DNA from: Emydura subglobosa
Taxonomy: Eukaryota; Chordata; Testudines; Chelidae
Length of the DNA stretch: 64,000 nucleotides
Assembly (NCBI GenBank): GCA_007922225.1
Contig: ML680053.1
Coordinates: 22,442,379 to 22,506,378 of the forward strand
Direction of reading: 5' to 3'
Shown piece by piece: positions 33,076 to 43,596 of the stretch. The notes beneath the pieces are model-generated. The model worked only from the letters and a program-made list of their open reading frames with translations, did no database searches and had not been told where the DNA came from. The translations under genes were made by a program, and so were the position numbers. Positions within the stretch are counted from its first letter, which is position 1. The number at the start of each line of letters is the position of its first letter.

Positions 33076-34647
33076 GGATTCTGAGGTTTGGTTCTAAATA
33101 TTCTGCTGCCTATAATAACTGAACCTTAACAAATCCTGTCACATTACATCTTCAGAACTGTCCGACTGACACAGGGGGCTGAATCTGTCCTTGTATCGGT
33201 AAGCTCTGCCCACTCTCCCAATTGGTTGACACATTTCATAAATGCCAAATTAACATTTAAACAGTTTTCTAAAAAGTGCATGGAATTATTTCCTTTGCTT
33301 TCAGAATAAATCATTTTGGAATGACAAAGGGGTTGGAGGAAGCCTGCAGCAGTACACCATGTAAAGAAATATTTTAAACACATGTAAATATAGGCTATGT
33401 AAACATGTATTCAAGGAAGCTTTTAAAATGCATGACATTGACCTGACAGGCCATAATGACTCCATGGGAGACATTTTGCAGATTTCTAATATACACCATA
33501 TTGCACTGCCAGAAAAAAAACAACAACTCCAGTCACCACCACTCATCACTGTAAATTACATCTAGGTAAACACCAACATCTGCTTCCCATGCAAACAGTC
33601 TGTCATCACAGAACCCATTATATTATGATTAGACAAGAAGGTTTAATATCCATTACAAATAGGCAAATAGAAAGAGCTGTCAAGACTGGGACATGAGCAC
33701 TGTGACTTAGTGGTTGGAACAGGGATGATCAGTCCTACTGGTCAGAGCCAGAATCCAAACCAAAGATCAAAGCTGGAATCAGGAACCAGGACCTAGTATG
33801 ATTGGGCCGGTCATCATCCCCAGTCAGGATTCTCGTGGCTGATGCCTCTGGGAGGGGTCAAATTCTGCTAGCCCCTCATTTGTAATAGTTCCAAATGGAC
33901 TGCCCAGTAGTGGCCAGAGTGTAGGGGGTACCTGGGAACGCCAAGCCCAGGTTCAATACCTTTGGGCTCTTAAAAGAGCTTATGCCACAGATGGGTGGTA
34001 AATACATGGAACAAACTGTCCCAGTTTGCATACTACTAAAATATGGGTCTAATATACAACACTCTGTTTAAATACTCATGCCAGAGAGATTGTGTTCAAT
34101 GAGTGTGTTGCCGAATCTTTGTGTGAGTAGTCAGTGAAGACATATAACAAATGTGTTTCAATGTACCTATAATGTGCTGTTTTATTAGTTCTTTGACATG
34201 TTTTGTAATTGTTAATGTTTGTTTTTAGGGCCAGATTACATCCCAGCCTTATGCGGCCACACAGGGCATAAGAGAAGAATTAGGACTAACCGCTCCCACC
34301 TACTCTCCTGTGCATCTTCTCCAGATCTTGGGTTTGGAGACAGGAGGCAGGGAGTAAATGGAAAGTTTATGATGTCTCCCACAATGCACCAGACAGTATG
34401 GCTGACCTGGATGAAGAAGGAATAACTGTGTCAGGTAGATTGCTGGTCCAGATTACTTCCTTCCCACCCCACAACTCCACTCCTTAATAAAGTGGGAACA
34501 GAGATGAAATTGTGACTGAGTTACAGTTCTTTCCCTAGGCTGCTCCTGGAGTGGCAGTGAGCAAAATGCCGGAGTTATGTGCATTTAGAAGGGGAAAATG
34601 TGGGTATACAGAGAACTGCTGTCCCGCATGACCTTCTCTTAAACAAA
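33076..34647. other. Unassigned DNA, no gene seen
   Basis: A stretch at 33730-33800 repeats short 'gaatc/ggaacc' words ('ccaaagatcaaagctggaat', 'caggaaccaggac'), as seen in some LTRs, but no ends were found. Frames 33144-33383, 33301-33549 and 34219-34425 are unrecognised. Confidence 0.4.
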
Positions 34648-34795
34648 CTAGACTAGAAATATTAGACTGGACTAAAATATTAGTCACGATAATAGAATAA
34701 TAATAGAGTAATATTAATCAAATAATAGAAATATTAAACTAGACTAGAGTGGACTATAAATATTTTAAACTAGACTAGAAATATTTTAAACATAG
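34646..34795. repeat. Imperfect short repeats of 'actagactagaaatatt'
   Basis: The word 'aaactagactagaaatatt' or a near copy recurs at about 34646, 34736 and 34769, separated by AT-rich variants ('aataatagaaatatta'). It is a degenerate local tandem array without coding content. Confidence 0.8.
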
Positions 34796-34860
34796 TTTAA
34801 AAAGGCTTACTAAAGTCAAGATATACCACATCTAATGCCTCCTCCCTATCACAAGGCTAC
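34796..34860 (-). mobile_element. CR1 fragment (minus strand)
   Basis: The 'aaaaggcttactaaagtcaa', 'gatataccacatctaatgcc' and 'ctccctatcacaaggct' words match the reversed RT-coding region of CR1. Only about 65 bases remain and the element breaks off where an unrelated frame (34863-35069) starts. Confidence 0.65.
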
Positions 34861-36339
34861 TGTTGCAGACTGTTCACACACAAATGAAGCTGATTATGGA
34901 AGCTGATGCTTGTGAGGGAGTGGTCCAGAGAGAGTTTAATGGACAGGTGGTGGTTGTTGAATTTAAGGTGGAAATCTATGCTGTTAGAAACATGAACCTG
35001 GATTTACTTTTTGGTGAAAATTGTATGAATCAGTGGATTGGATGCACTGTGCATTTCAGTCACATCTGAGTGAAGTTTGAGATTTCATTATACTGAGATC
35101 AACAATATTTCTATTTTTTACTACTGTGTCTCTAATAACTTTTTAATGATACTGTTTTATTGTGATCCTTCTCATGTTCTCTAGTCTCCATTCGATATGT
35201 GAGGGGCGAAATGCACACATAAATCTCACCATATACACTGGACCATAGTCTCAATGGGTGCGCATAACCCCTATTCATGCTAGTGAGAGCTCTGCTCACA
35301 TATGGGTAGGACTTCAAGAGTAATGGAATTTACAGTACAATAAGGGATGGGATTAGGGGAGTGTGCACAGTGGGGCCACATTCCTTGTGTACCATATAAC
35401 TCAGGGCTCCTTGTGCGTCCCCTGGAGTTTGAAGAAGCAGGGTAGGGTCAATGGGTCACTGCTGTGTTCCAAAGGATGAGCAAGGACAACTTCAGCCTGT
35501 GGTGCAGAAGACTTCTAGTGCTACCCAGTATCCTGAGGATCAGGATTCCCTACCACCAGATACCACAAAAAATTTCTGCTCCTAGCTTTGTTAGGTTGGC
35601 TTAACACCAGGGTCAGGATTTAGCAAATGGAGAGGAGCCTTGTAGAAAAGCTACATATAACGAGGATACCAACACATGCCTGTCAAGAGAAAAGGGCACT
35701 CTGAGAAGAGCGATTTCAACCAGCTAACTTGTCATACCAATCAGGACTTGTAGGCATGAAGTCTGTGGGGTGTGGGCCTGGAATTGTGTTCCCCTTGAGA
35801 CTTCTAGAGGGCAGTTCTATTTTGGATTGTATTGTTTGGATGGGCTGATGCTTAGTGCTGAAAGAAAAGACCTGGTAAAGTAGATCAGGTACTTCAAAGA
35901 GTCACTTTAATGAAGAGGGATCATGGCTGCTCTGAACATGTGTGTTAGGCTATAAGCAGCTGCTGTGTAACCAGGGCCCCTTTTCAAAGGTTCCAATCAA
36001 AGTGCTGCTGCAGGGGCAGACATCCACGGTTAATGTCTGAGTCATTCCCCTACAGTTCGTCTTGTTACATGCACTCTATATTCTAACTGTATCATCGTCC
36101 AGAAACTATCGATTACTAAAACTTGAGCTCAGAGTCTGGCTTCTCAGGCTGGGAGAATCTGGGAGACGCACTGAGTCCAGTGTCATCAAGAGGAGGAACC
36201 TTGTGTCGGTCTTGATCAGACATCCTAGAATCAGAAGCAGCATCTAGCCCTCTTTGCTCAAGTGGAAAGACAGATCACAGCAAGTATGAGGTCAAATATG
36301 GTCATTTTTCTGTTTCATTAGCATAATTAACCTGTGGAA
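34861..36339. other. Unassigned DNA, no gene seen
   Basis: The frame at 34863-35069 (68 codons, with EGVVQREFNGQVVVVEFKV) looks slightly protein-like but matches no family I know. 35740-36010 is GC-richer and could be an LTR piece. No promoter, exon or RNA gene is recognised. Confidence 0.35.
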
Positions 36340-36565
36340 CTATGTGGCACCCATTACCAGAGTGTCTCAGTGCCTTCACAAGCTTTAATGCTCACAATAC
36401 CAATGTGGGGCAAGGAAGTAGTATTAACCCCATTTTCCAGGCACGGAAGTGAGGCACAGAGAAGCTTGCCCAAGGAAATCTCTGGGAGAGTAGGGACTTG
36501 AACCCAGGTCCTACATTAGGGCCCTCATTATTGGACCAGCCTTTCTCTTTCACTAGCAGAATCAA
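36340..36565 (-). mobile_element. MIR SINE, reversed
   Basis: Reads 'agtattaaccccattttcca', 'gaagtgaggcacagagaagc', 'ttgcccaaggaaatctctgg' and 'gggacttgaacccaggtcct', the reversed MIR from core to tRNA-like head, including the B-box region. Confidence 0.82.
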
Positions 36566-36629
36566 ATTCAAGAGCTTAGCACTGAACAACAGCCTAAGTT
36601 AAATGAGAGAGGATGAAATATATCTAAAG

Positions 36630-36830
36630 GAAATAAACTCTCATGCTTGAAGTCATTAGTTATCAACTGTGTGGCGTTCTGAGGAAGCTTCGTACATTCC
36701 TTAATTGCCAACTACAGGGTTTCCTGCACCTTCCTCTGAAGTCTGTGATATTTGCCATGGTCGGTGACAGGAGACAGAAGTAAATGGATTATTGGTCTGC
36801 TCTAGTACTGTAATTCTTGTGTTTCTGAGC
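36630..36830 (+). mobile_element. CR1-type 3' UTR fragment
   Basis: The words 'aaactctcatgcttgaagtc', 'tacagggtttcctgcacctt', 'cctctgaagtctgtgata' and 'gtcggtgacaggagaca' follow the 3' UTR seen at 38681-38900 and, reversed, at 54990-55240. The ends are decayed. Confidence 0.7.
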
Positions 36831-37479
36831 TTTTTGTTAAGTTTCTAATTAGAAGCCTTTCTAAGTAATGGCATTCTGTGTATATTTATTGATTTGCTGA
36901 AAGATAATGAGCAGAGAGGGGTTCCCAGATGTTTGTGGTTTTATGCATACACTGTTCTTGTGACTTGTCATTTTTATTCTTTCAATTTTATCAGGAAAAA
37001 TGATTAGTGGAACATAAAACCTATTTTTTTCAGTCAGGCAGTTACATATCAAATTATCTTGTGCAGAAGAATAAATATCCTCTATATACCTCAACATTAT
37101 ATTTTGAATGTTTGCTACAATGTGCTTCATTATAAGTAGTTATATTGCCTCCTTTAATTTATACAGACGTTTTTCCTTTGACAATGAGAACACCGTTATG
37201 ACACAGTTGTTACTTACCCACATTTATTTGGACAGAGTATCCAGAGCAACTTTAAAATATTGGCTTATGTGAGAGAGAGAAACAGAGAGAAGAAATAGGA
37301 GTAATTAAACAGTATAATGCCAAATCTAGAAATATTGCCTAAGTCTGCTTAGTGCCACTCCTAGTCATCAGTGTAGTGGGCATGGCAGGGGAGTGCAGGG
37401 TGTAGCCAGGACTTCTTCTTCTGTCTGTTATATGGCTGCCTGAACAGCCCTTGTAAGCTGTTAGTAAACATGAAACAAA
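36831..37479. other. Unassigned AT-rich DNA, no gene seen
   Basis: No repeat family or gene recognised. The frame 36861-37130 (minus) has no known domain. Confidence 0.4.
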
Positions 37480-37559
37480 GCAGTCTGAAGGGTGATAGAA
37501 ATTATTAGGATCATGGAATAAAGAGAGACTGAAAAGATTGGGACTACTGACAAATATTG

Positions 37560-37734
37560 TCTCATTGTTTTCTTGTACTCTATCATCTGTCTGTATTAAT
37601 CTGTCATCTTTTGTCTTGCCCTTTTGGTATGTATTAGTTAGTTAGCACCTAGCACAGTGGGGTTTTGGTCCATGATTGGGGCTCCTAGGTGCTATTTTTA
37701 ATTTACTATTAGCAGTAGCAGTAATAATAATAGG
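37560..37734 (+). mobile_element. MIR-like SINE 3' tail
   Basis: The words 'gttagcacctagcacagtgg', 'ttttggtccatgattggggc' and 'tcctaggtgctatttttaat' match the same 3' tail as 15045-15160, ending in an AAT-rich microsatellite-like run ('agtaataataatag'). Confidence 0.7.
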
Positions 37735-38022
37735 TGATAAATGTATGCAAAATACTGAACAGCATAGGATGAACAGCATTTTTTGATGTACCATCTTTTT
37801 CTCATGTTACATGACCAAAAGGATATTTAACAAATCTGAACGGCAGCAAATTCCAAACTGATAAACCAAAGTATTTTTTCATACCATTCATAATTAACCT
37901 GTGGAACTCATTGCCCCAGAGGTCACTGAAGCCAAAAGGTTGGCAGAATTCATGAAGGGATTGACGATTTATTGGACTAACAAGAGTACCTAGAGTTATA
38001 GTAGTACATAGTAAATAAACAA

Positions 38023-38680
38023 GAATTAAGAACACAAGTATGGCCATACGGGGTAAGACTAATGGTCCATCAAGCCCAGTATCCTGTCTTCTGATAGTAA
38101 ACTGGTGCTAGATGTTTCAGAGGGAGTGAACAGAACAGGGCAATTTATCAAATGATCCATCCTTTGTTGTTCAGTCCCTGCTTCTAGCAGTCAGAGGTTT
38201 AGGGTCACCCAGAGCATGCGGTTGCATACTTTACCATCTTTGGCTAATAGCCATTGATGGACCTATCCACCAGGAGCATATCTAACTCTTTTCTGAACCC
38301 AGATATACTTTTGACCTTCACAACATCCCCTGGCAACGAGTTCCACAACTTGACTGTGCACTGTGTGAAGAAGTAATTCCTTTTGTTTTTTTTTTTAAAC
38401 ATATTCATTTCATTGGGTGACCCCTGGTTCTTGTGTTATGTGAAGGGGTAAATAACGCTTCACTATTCAGTTTCTCCACATCATTCATTATTTTGTAGAT
38501 CTCTATCATACCACCCATTATTCATCTCTTTTCCAAGCTTAACATTCCTAGTCTTTTCAATCTTCCCTATATGGAAGCAGTTCTATACCCCTAATCATTT
38601 TTGTTGCCCTTCTCTATACTCTTTCCAATTCTGATATCACTTTTGGGATGGCATGACCAGAACTGCATGCAGCATTCAAG
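38023..38680 (-). mobile_element. CR1 LINE 3' part (minus strand), nested
   Basis: Starts with the reversed 3' end ('aagaacacaagtatggccat', 'cccagtatcctgtcttctga'). It runs through 'gctaatagccattgatggac' and 'ccctggcaacgagttccaca' into the C-terminal coding region ('cctaatcatttttgttgccc', 'atgaccagaactgcatgcag'). It stops sharply where the older plus-strand CR1 resumes. Confidence 0.9.
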
Positions 38681-38900
38681 GAAGAGATATAAACCCTCAG
38701 GCTTCAGGGCAAAAACCAACCTTCGACTATTGGGAATTAGGAGGAAGCTTTCCCTGAGGGCAGGTTTTCTCACAGCTACCTACTATAGAGTCTCTTGCAC
38801 TTTCTTCTAGACTATCTGGTACTAGCCACTATTGGTGACAGGCTATGGGGTAAGTGAACCAATGGTCTGACGTATGGCAATTCCTATGTTCCTACCCTGC

Positions 38901-41699
38901 AACAGGGACTGTGTTAGTACCCTCTGAATGCAGGACTGGAGAGCTATAAAGATAGGCCCATGTCCCTTTACTTCTGGACTCAGATATAGGTCTGCTGGCC
39001 CAGAGAATCTGATCCTGTGCGCTTACAGGGGGTCAGATTCTGAAACCCTTGCTTACATTGAGTAGTACCTTATGTAGGGAGTTGTCCTGCTGTTTCCAGT
39101 AGTGTCCCAGTGACCATTCAAGTATTAATGTAACCCTCAATGTAAGGGTGGCAAAATTTCACCCTATTTGAGAGTTCTAACATGTGTGAGAGCAGAGGTA
39201 ATATACAGTGCTTTTCTCTAGCCTGCCTTCTATATTTTCTACAGAAGGATTTCTGCCACGTTTACTATGTTCTCCATACAAACATATTGAGCACGGCAAT
39301 ACAGATTTAATTTGTTTAGTGCTGTGACTCAGGTTACTGAGAGCTTCTTAAATCAAAGCACTGAGCCTTGATAGTGAGGTCTCTAATTATGAGCTTTATT
39401 GATCACGTCTGCAATGCACCAATATCCATGCAGAACAAACTAAACTCCCTAAGTCCTGTCCCCTCATGCAGTGGGTTTAATTTAATACTTTGGATGACAA
39501 TCTCGTCTTTGGTTGTTCAAAAGTCTTGCAGAATCATCTGAAGGGACAGTACAAGGGCTAGTGTAGCTGAAATTGAAGCATACACAAGTAATAAATGAGT
39601 ATTGAGATGTTCAGTGTAGAAATGATTCAACCAGAAATTCACTAGACACAATTTTAATTCTTTTACCATCCATACATTCATAGAATTGTTAGGGCTAAAA
39701 TATACCCATAAAGGAGCAGGTCATATAATCAAACAATCTGCTATTTTTTTAGAGCTCTAATTACCTTAATATCTTTAGACAATCTCCAATAACTCCTACT
39801 GTGTAAAGGACAGCTCCCTCCTCTATAATATACAGATTCTTTTTCCTATCTTTCCTGTACTGAAAGTTACAAAATATTTTTCTCTTGCTTCAAGCTAGTG
39901 CTTAGCAACCAAGGTTTCAGACACCACAAATCGTATAGATTTCCAAGACCTCCCTCTTCTCCTACCTGCTGATTCTCCCTATTAAGACTGTTCCGATGAT
40001 TTGTTATTGATATCTTAAAAATGGCCTATTAAGTGACATTTCTAGGGATTTGGTATCACCAGACATGAAACAAAATAGCCTCACTTCAGTTCTGACCTTT
40101 ATTACCTTTAGCAGCAATCTATTATAGAGATATGAAGGCTAAAATAATAGCCTTATTTTCAAGAGTGTTTCTCATTCATAGTGTGCTAGAAAATGGACTT
40201 CTGTATCTCTACTTAGCAAAAAGGAAATACATAATATGAGCCTTTCAAGGATTTGGATTCTCTAAATTTTTAGTTCCTACAGTAAATATAGCTTGCTCCA
40301 TTTGCAATGTTATTTTTACGATGAGAATTCTGTGAGTTATATTAGTATGTTAATTTTCAAGAAGGGGATGGCAATAGACTTTGAATAGAGTAGAAATGAT
40401 GAGAGTAGATAGTAAAAGGAAAATAGTGGGCTTTTCATTTGCTTTATTTCTTTAGATTTCTACCAAACACTAAAGCCAGCAATCCCTTAACATTGGGAAT
40501 CCATTTTGTTGTATTTTTATGCAGACATAACTAATACAGCAGCACAACACAATATTACCCACCACCAGCAAACCAGAAACTCAAAAAATTTACCCCGTCT
40601 CCTTCCACTCTAGAAATTCCATCTCCCATTTTCAAATGCCTTGGAAAAAAAGCAAGCTTTGTTATATGTCCTGATACCAGTTTTCAGGTATTCTGGACCA
40701 TCTGGTAAAGAGGCAAATTCCGATGCTGGGAGATCCCTCATATTCAGCATTCTGCCAGTTGCTCCTTCTTATTGGTTTCAGCTCATACCCCCTTGGCTGG
40801 TCTTAACTGAGGTGGAATCTTACACTAAAAATGTAGTGGGATAGAGCTTCTAAGGTTTGGCATCAGGGGAGAGTTGAGATAAGGATCCAGATGTTCAGCG
40901 GCCCAAATCCTGCAAACACTCCATCTCCCACTGAAGTCAATGGAAATTCTGAATGCAGAGCACTTTATCTGGGGACTGATTGGGTATCTGAACCTTAGCT
41001 ACAGTCCTTGAATCTTCCAAATGTGCAAAATTCATCTGAGCATCCTGTAGAAGAGATTTTCTTGCAAGATTTCTGGCGCTTCTACTTCTGATTTATCCAA
41101 GTATCCTGTGAGAACAGCTTTTCTCACAGTATTATGGTGCTTCTGGTTCAGAAGCTGGGCTGGGGCTGGGCTGGGGGAGAAACAGCCCCAACTCACACTT
41201 CTATGAACATTTTATAACCACAAAGAGTTTTGATTTAAATTCAGTTCTCATAATGGGTTAAAGTTGAGTGTTCAGCCGAGATGAGGGTCTGGCCATTCTT
41301 TCTCGAACACTCCATCAATTCCTATTTAATATTTGATTTAAAAAAACACTCCAATTTTGCCAATAAATAACTTGTTAAGCACATGTGTGAATTTAAGGAC
41401 AAACTGTTTGCAAACAAACTTAAATTATCCTTTTCCAGCTGGAAGGAAGGAATATTTTTAATCAGTTCTCATTTGGCAAGTCTGATCACACATTTCTTGA
41501 ACATACGTTAATGTGCTGTTTTTAAAAGGTTGATTAAAGAATATAATGAAGTCAGGAAGTACAATCACATTAAACACTAAAAAAAAATCAATACACGATT
41601 CCCCCTCATATGTAACAATTAGGCTCCCTACCAAGCAAAACACTTATGCAGATTCATAGTTTCCCACTGGTTTCAGTGAGACTACTTGTGCTTAAAATC
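38901..41699. other. Unassigned AT-rich DNA, few old scraps
   Basis: 39035-39165 is a decayed palindromic MITE ('tgcttacattgagtagtacc' on the left; 'ccctcaatgtaagggtggca' on the right). A possible very old reversed CR1 end lies at 39665-39760. 40905-40960 has the 'ccactgaagtcaatggaaat' MITE word. 'gctggggctgggctggggg' at 41157-41175 is a short tandem. No gene is recognised. Confidence 0.4.
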
Positions 41700-42140
41700 A
41701 CACACATGGACCTTAAGGTCAGAAGGGACAATCCTAATGACCTAGTCTGACCTGCTTCACATCGCTGGCCACAGCACCTCACCCTCCCACTTATGTAACT
41801 GACCCATAACTTCTGGCTGAGTTACGGAAGTCCTCAAATCTTAAATTAAAACTTCAAGTTACAAAGGATCCACCATTTGCTCTAGTTCTAACCTGCAAGT
41901 GACCTGTGACCCATGAAGCAGAGGAAAGTCAAAACTCCCCAGGTTCTCTGCCAATCTGATTTGGGGGGAAATTCCTTCCTGACCCCAAATATAGTGATTA
42001 TTTAAACCTGAACATATGGATGAGACCCACCAGCCAACCGGGAAAAAATTCTCTGTAGTTACTCAGAACCCTCCTCATCGAGTGTCCCATCTCTGGCCAT
42101 TGGAGATGTTTGCTTACGTGATTCACAAGACGAAATGATG
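41700..42140 (-). mobile_element. CR1-family 3' UTR (minus strand), distinct subfamily
   Basis: Reads 'aaggtcagaagggacaatcc', 'ctagtctgacctgcttcaca', 'aatctgatttggggggaaat', 'tccttcctgaccccaaatat', 'agggccatctctggccattgg'-type words in order. I recall this long 3' UTR from turtle CR1 copies. No coding sequence is left. Confidence 0.75.
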
Positions 42141-43387
42141 TGAAGCACTTAAGCTTGTGAAGACGGGCCCTAGAGAATTGGAGTGGACAGTTAGAGACTT
42201 TGCACAAATTCTAATTTAAAGATGCATGCACTACTCAGTTCACTTTCGGAATGCCCCTCAAATCTGGGCAACCATACAGAAGATTAATCTTAATTAAAAA
42301 TCAGTTCTATTATAATTTGGTCCTAATCCTTCAGCCCTTCACATGGTAATGGGAGTTTTGCCTGAGTAAGAAAAGCAGAATCCGGTCTTCATGTTGTTCC
42401 TAACCTTTCTTCTTCCAAATAAGGGTTTGAATTGAGTTAATACCATGTTTTAGTGCACAAAAGATTTGCTCAGTAACCATACGTGCTAAGAACTGGAACT
42501 AGACCAATAATTTATAACAAACAATCTGATACATTTTTGCCTTTTTTTTTTTTTTAGCACATTGGTAGCATGTGAACAGATTGACATCTTCTCAGATATA
42601 TTTGTTGTTTGAACTCATTCCTTAACTGTTTACTGTAGCTTTGCTATGAACCCTTAGCAAGGGGTAGCACCTAACTGCCCTGCACCAACAGCTGATGAGG
42701 AACAAGACTGTGATTCAGAGGCCTTTGCTCCAGGAGGATGGAGAAAGTATTTACACCAAACCTATACTCAGTGCAGATTGTTGTCAGCTTAGTTTGCCTG
42801 CCTACCTCCTATCCATCTATAGAGGCTGCCAACCATAGTGTGGTTAGGGATTGCAGGGGAGTCCATGTGTGCCTTACTCCCCTGAAAAGGAATGCAGTGG
42901 GGTTCACCATCTGGCCCTGAATAGTAAATAATTCTTGTTCTGTAGCTTCTCCATGAGCAGTTTAATGAAAATGTCTGATGTGAAATTGCACACTTACATC
43001 ACACTGGCTAATGTTTGCCTGACTTGTTGAATATTGTTCTTATACAATAGGATTGCTAGTGGGAAATATGCATAATTATGAAGTGGAAATTTGCATTCCA
43101 CACAAATCCTGCAATACCCACCATAGTTATTTATTTCAGTGACTATTCCTGCACAACTTTCTTGGTGGAACATTTGTGGAAAGCCAACAGGCTGCAAATA
43201 GTGGTCAAGGTGGTTTTGTTTAAAAATGTATGAGTATTTGTGGAAACTTGGTTTAAGTATCCTTCCAATTCTACTAGTGTAAAAAAGAAAGTAGGTAGGC
43301 ACATTTCATGCTTAAAATTACATGGCTTTTCATACAGAAACAACATTAGGTGCTATAGTAATACAAATATTAAAGAATAATACTGGT
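42141..43387. other. Unassigned DNA, no gene seen
   Basis: A T-run lies at 42541-42556. The frames 42994-43302 and 43143-43346 (minus) overlap each other and are unrecognised. No repeat family is named with confidence. Confidence 0.4.
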
Positions 43388-43520
43388 AGAGTTGATCAAA
43401 ATTTTCATCTTGGAAAATGTCATTTTGACAAAATTTAGATTTTTCCATGGGAAAATGTCAAATGTGAAGTTATTTTTCAATTTTCCAGTTCCAAAACAAA
43501 AATGTACTTCATTGAAACTT
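43388..43520 (+). repeat. AT-rich foldback repeat, forward copy
   Basis: Starts 'agagttgatcaaaattttca' and continues 'ttggaaaatgtcattttgac', 'agatttttccatgggaaaat'. It is the same family as the reversed copy ending at 25486 and the copy at 48318. Confidence 0.65.
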
Positions 43521-43596
43521 AGAGCAGAAGCTTAAAATTAAACACATCTTTGATTCTTTTATTGAATCAGGGTTTTAGGCCCTAACCTGCAGTCAG

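Larger units (their letters stand above)
37480..38900 (+). mobile_element. Old CR1 (plus strand), broken by a MIR-like SINE and a minus-strand CR1
   Basis: Fragments in CR1 order are: 37487-37545 ('gaataaagagagactgaaaa'), 37735-38022 ('taattaacctgtggaactca', 'gaattcatgaagggattgac'), and 38681-38900 ('ccctcaggcttcagggcaaa', 'gaagctttccctgagggcag', 'tatggcaattcctatgttcc'). The gaps are filled by a MIR-like tail (37546-37734) and by a minus-strand CR1 (38023-38680). Confidence 0.75.

Noticed and set aside
34863..35069. 68-codon frame with a protein-like composition
   Set aside because: No matching family known to me, no supporting context, and it abuts a CR1 fragment.
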